DNA from: Pseudomonadota bacterium
Lineage (GTDB): Bacteria; Pseudomonadota; Gammaproteobacteria; Burkholderiales; Rhodocyclaceae
DNA: 15,537 nucleotides
Direction: 5' to 3'
NCBI GenBank assembly: GCA_023459095.1
Contig: JAEWVQ010000180.1
Location: 1-15,537 of the forward strand
The stretch's first letter is position 1, and each line of letters begins with the position of its first letter. Position numbers and translations under genes: made by a program. Below the pieces are notes generated by a model. The model worked only from the letters and a program-made list of their open reading frames with translations, ran no database searches and was not told where the DNA came from. This document shows positions 13,829 through 15,537 of this stretch, piece after piece.

Positions 13829-15205
13829 TCAGTGGCGCAGCGGCGTGGTGGCGGCGCGCGCGGGCGGGTCGCCGAGCGGCTGGGGGTCGAGGCGGGCGAT
13901 GTTGAGCTGGTCGTCGGCGAAGTAGCGCTGCGCGACCGCGCGCACGTCGTCGGCGGTGACCGCACGCAGGCCGTCGAGCAGGCGCTCGCTATCGCGCCAC
14001 GAGAGCCCGGCCGCTTCGAGGAAGCCGATCTCCATCGCCTGGCCCATCAGCGAATCGCGCTTGTAGACCTTGGCGGCGATGGCCTGGGCCTTGACGCGGG
14101 CGAGTTCGGTATCGCTGATGCCTTCATCGCGGATGCGCTGCAGTTCGGCACGCAGTGCCGCCTCCAGGGCATCGATGCTCTGCCCCGGGGCGGGCACGCC
14201 GTCGAGGTAGAACAGCGACGGACCGCGTCCGCTGCCGTCGTAACCGGCGCCGGCCGACACCGCGATGCGGCTGTCGCGCACCAGGCGGCGGGTCAGGCGC
14301 GCGCCGTCGTAGCCGTCGAGCACCGAGGCGAGCACCTGCAGCGCGTAGGCGTCGCGGTCGGCGGCGGGGTCGCGCAGCGCGGGCACGTGCCACGCCAGCG
14401 CGAGGTAGGGCAGCTCTGCGGGGGCCTTCACCACGGCGTGGCGCGGGCCGCGCTGCGCCGGTTCGTCGGAGATGCGGCGCGCCGGCAATGCGCGCGCCGG
14501 CAGCTTGCCGTAATGCGCGCGGGCGAGACGGAACACGGCCTGGTGGTCGACGTCGCCGACCACGACCAGATAGGCGTTGTTCGGCGCGTACCAGCTGCGG
14601 TACCAGTCGCGGGTGTCCTGCGCCTGCATGGCGTCGAGATCGGTCATCCAGCCGATCACCGGACGGCGGTAGGGGTGGGCCTGGAAGGCGGTCGCCATCA
14701 ACTGCTCATAGACCAGCGCGCGCGGCTGGTCGTCGGTGCGCAGCCGGCGCTCCTCCTTGACCACTTCGAGCTCGCGCTTGAACTCGGCATCGGTGATGTG
14801 CAGATTGACCATGCGGTCGGCCTCGAGCGCCATCATCTCGCCCAGGCGCTGCGGCGGCACCTGCTGGAAGTAGGCGGTGTAGTCCTTGCTGGTGAAGGCG
14901 TTGTCGCGGCCACCGACGGCGGCGACGCGCTTGTTGAACTCGCCGGGGCCGACCTTCCTGGTGCCCTTGAACATCATGTGCTCGAGCACGTGGGCGACGC
15001 CGGAGACACCTTCGGGTTCGTCCATCGAGCCGGTGCGGTACCACACCATGTGCACCGCGGAGGGCGCGCGGCGGTCTTCCTTGACGATCACCTTCATGCC
15101 GTTGGCGAGGGTGGTCTCGAACGGGTTGGCATGTGCCGTCGTCATGACGCTCGCGATGAGCGCGAAGGTGACGGCGAGCCTGCGGGGAAAGGTCTGGCGA
15201 AACAT
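13829..15205 (-). CDS. M16 zinc peptidase, catalytic subunit, exported
   Basis: The 458-residue protein has a signal peptide (about residues 1-26, ending TTAHA) and the inverzincin motif HVLEH (residues 72-76), with the third ligand probably in VVKEERR (E151/E152). In its C-terminal half, the position of the Arg/Tyr substrate-binding segment reads DGARLTRRLVRDSRIAVSAGAGY, which keeps Arg but lacks the RGYAYS-like Tyr. It therefore looks like the catalytic half of a two-subunit enzyme with the next gene. I chose the ATG at 15205, preceded by AGGA at a suitable distance; an ATG at 15220 would add five residues but has no ribosome binding site. It diverges from ftsY across 168 bp. Confidence 0.94.
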   Translation of the reverse strand: MFRQTFPRRLAVTFALIASVMTTAHANPFETTLANGMKVIVKEDRRAPSAVHMVWYRTGSMDEPEGVSGVAHVLEHMMFKGTRKVGPGEFNKRVAAVGGRDNAFTSKDYTAYFQQVPPQRLGEMMALEADRMVNLHITDAEFKRELEVVKEERRLRTDDQPRALVYEQLMATAFQAHPYRRPVIGWMTDLDAMQAQDTRDWYRSWYAPNNAYLVVVGDVDHQAVFRLARAHYGKLPARALPARRISDEPAQRGPRHAVVKAPAELPYLALAWHVPALRDPAADRDAYALQVLASVLDGYDGARLTRRLVRDSRIAVSAGAGYDGSGRGPSLFYLDGVPAPGQSIDALEAALRAELQRIRDEGISDTELARVKAQAIAAKVYKRDSLMGQAMEIGFLEAAGLSWRDSERLLDGLRAVTADDVRAVAQRYFADDQLNIARLDPQPLGDPPARAATTPLRH

Positions 15206-15373
15206 GGGGATGTCCTGCATCTGGTAGAATTCGCGGCGCCTTCCGGCCGCGAGCCGGATCGACGCGGAGCCGCATCTTAGCCTTAATCGGCACCTGGATT
15301 GACGCAATTGCGGGGCGTGGCGCCGGCGCGCCGTGCCACCTCCACCGAAACGACCCCTCTGACCCGAGTCCCC
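15206..15373. promoter_or_regulatory. Divergent intergenic region between M16 gene and ftsY
   Basis: This gap must carry the promoters of both flanking units. The best visible signal is an extended -10, TGGTAGAAT (15222-15230), reading toward ftsY without a convincing -35. On the minus strand TAAGAT (15275-15280) is a possible -10 for the M16 block, also without a good -35. GTGGC (15317-15321) and GCCAC (15335-15339) flank a GC palindrome in the ftsY leader. No clear Shine–Dalgarno sequence precedes the ftsY ATG. Confidence 0.3.
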
Positions 15374-15537
15374 ATGTTTGGTTTCTTCAAGAAGAAGTCC
15401 GGCAAGTCCGACGACACCGTCGCCGACACGCCGCCCGCCGCCCCCGTCGCCCAGCCCGCGGAGCCTGCCGCGGCCGCGCCGGCCCCGGTTGCGGTGAGTG
15501 CCGAGGCCGCGCCCGCCGTGGTGCCGCCGCCTGCGGC
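15374..15537 (+). CDS. ftsY: Signal recognition particle receptor FtsY, 5' partial
   Basis: Only the first 54 codons are inside the window. They read MFGFFKKKSGKSDD and then an Ala/Pro/Val-rich stretch with scattered acids. This matches the N-terminus of proteobacterial FtsY: a short amphipathic, lysine-rich membrane-targeting start followed by a low-complexity A domain before the NG GTPase domain. The NG domain lies beyond the edge. FtsY docks ribosome–SRP complexes at the inner membrane. Divergent placement from an M16 peptidase–rsmD–coaD block is usual in betaproteobacteria and is part of the reason for the call. Confidence 0.85.
   Translation, partial: MFGFFKKKSGKSDDTVADTPPAAPVAQPAEPAAAAPAPVAVSAEAAPAVVPPPA

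Noticed and set aside
13400..15280. 626-codon plus-strand frame antisense to the M16 genes
   Set aside because: The minus strand encodes two clear M16 proteins with signal peptides; the antisense frame is compositional.

Overview
The window is GC-rich chromosomal DNA from a betaproteobacterium. Gene order points to Rhodocyclales (Thauera/Azoarcus-like): TPR protein–lolB–ispE–tRNA-Gln–prs–rplY–pth–ychF, and M16–M16–rsmD–coaD–fdx divergent from ftsY. The genus is inferred from synteny and codon bias; no database search was possible.

Layout. (1) Positions 1-629 hold the 3' end of a type I-F-like CRISPR array: 11 repeats of 28 bp and 10 spacers of 32 bp, period exactly 60. It runs off the left edge; no leader or cas gene is visible. 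The last spacer is largely complementary to the repeat before it, and the last repeat carries one substitution. (2) Positions 630-1252 hold no intact gene. Remnants of a Fic-domain protein and of the arm-binding N-terminus of a tyrosine integrase lie here, then the ychF terminator; this looks like decayed mobile DNA. (3) Positions 1253-7976 form a minus-strand housekeeping block: TPR protein, lolB, ispE, tRNA-Gln(UUG), prs, rplY, pth, ychF, with short gaps or 4-bp overlaps and a strong hairpin between the tRNA and prs. (4) Positions 8122-11038 hold mutM and a dynamin-like GTPase on the plus strand, closed by a terminator that can work in both directions. (5) Positions 11119-15205 form a minus-strand block: two M16 peptidase homologues, rsmD, coaD and a 2[4Fe-4S] ferredoxin. 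(6) ftsY begins divergently at 15374 and is cut by the window edge.

The housekeeping genes cover translation (tRNA-Gln, L25, Pth, YchF, RsmD), precursor supply (Prs for PRPP, IspE for isoprenoids, CoaD for CoA), envelope lipoprotein insertion (LolB) and membrane targeting (FtsY), with DNA repair (MutM). The unusual material is at the left edge: the CRISPR array end with its repeat-complementary terminal spacer, next to mobile-element relics. Two further points of interest are the M16 pair with apparently divided active-site residues and the GTPase with a variant P-loop.
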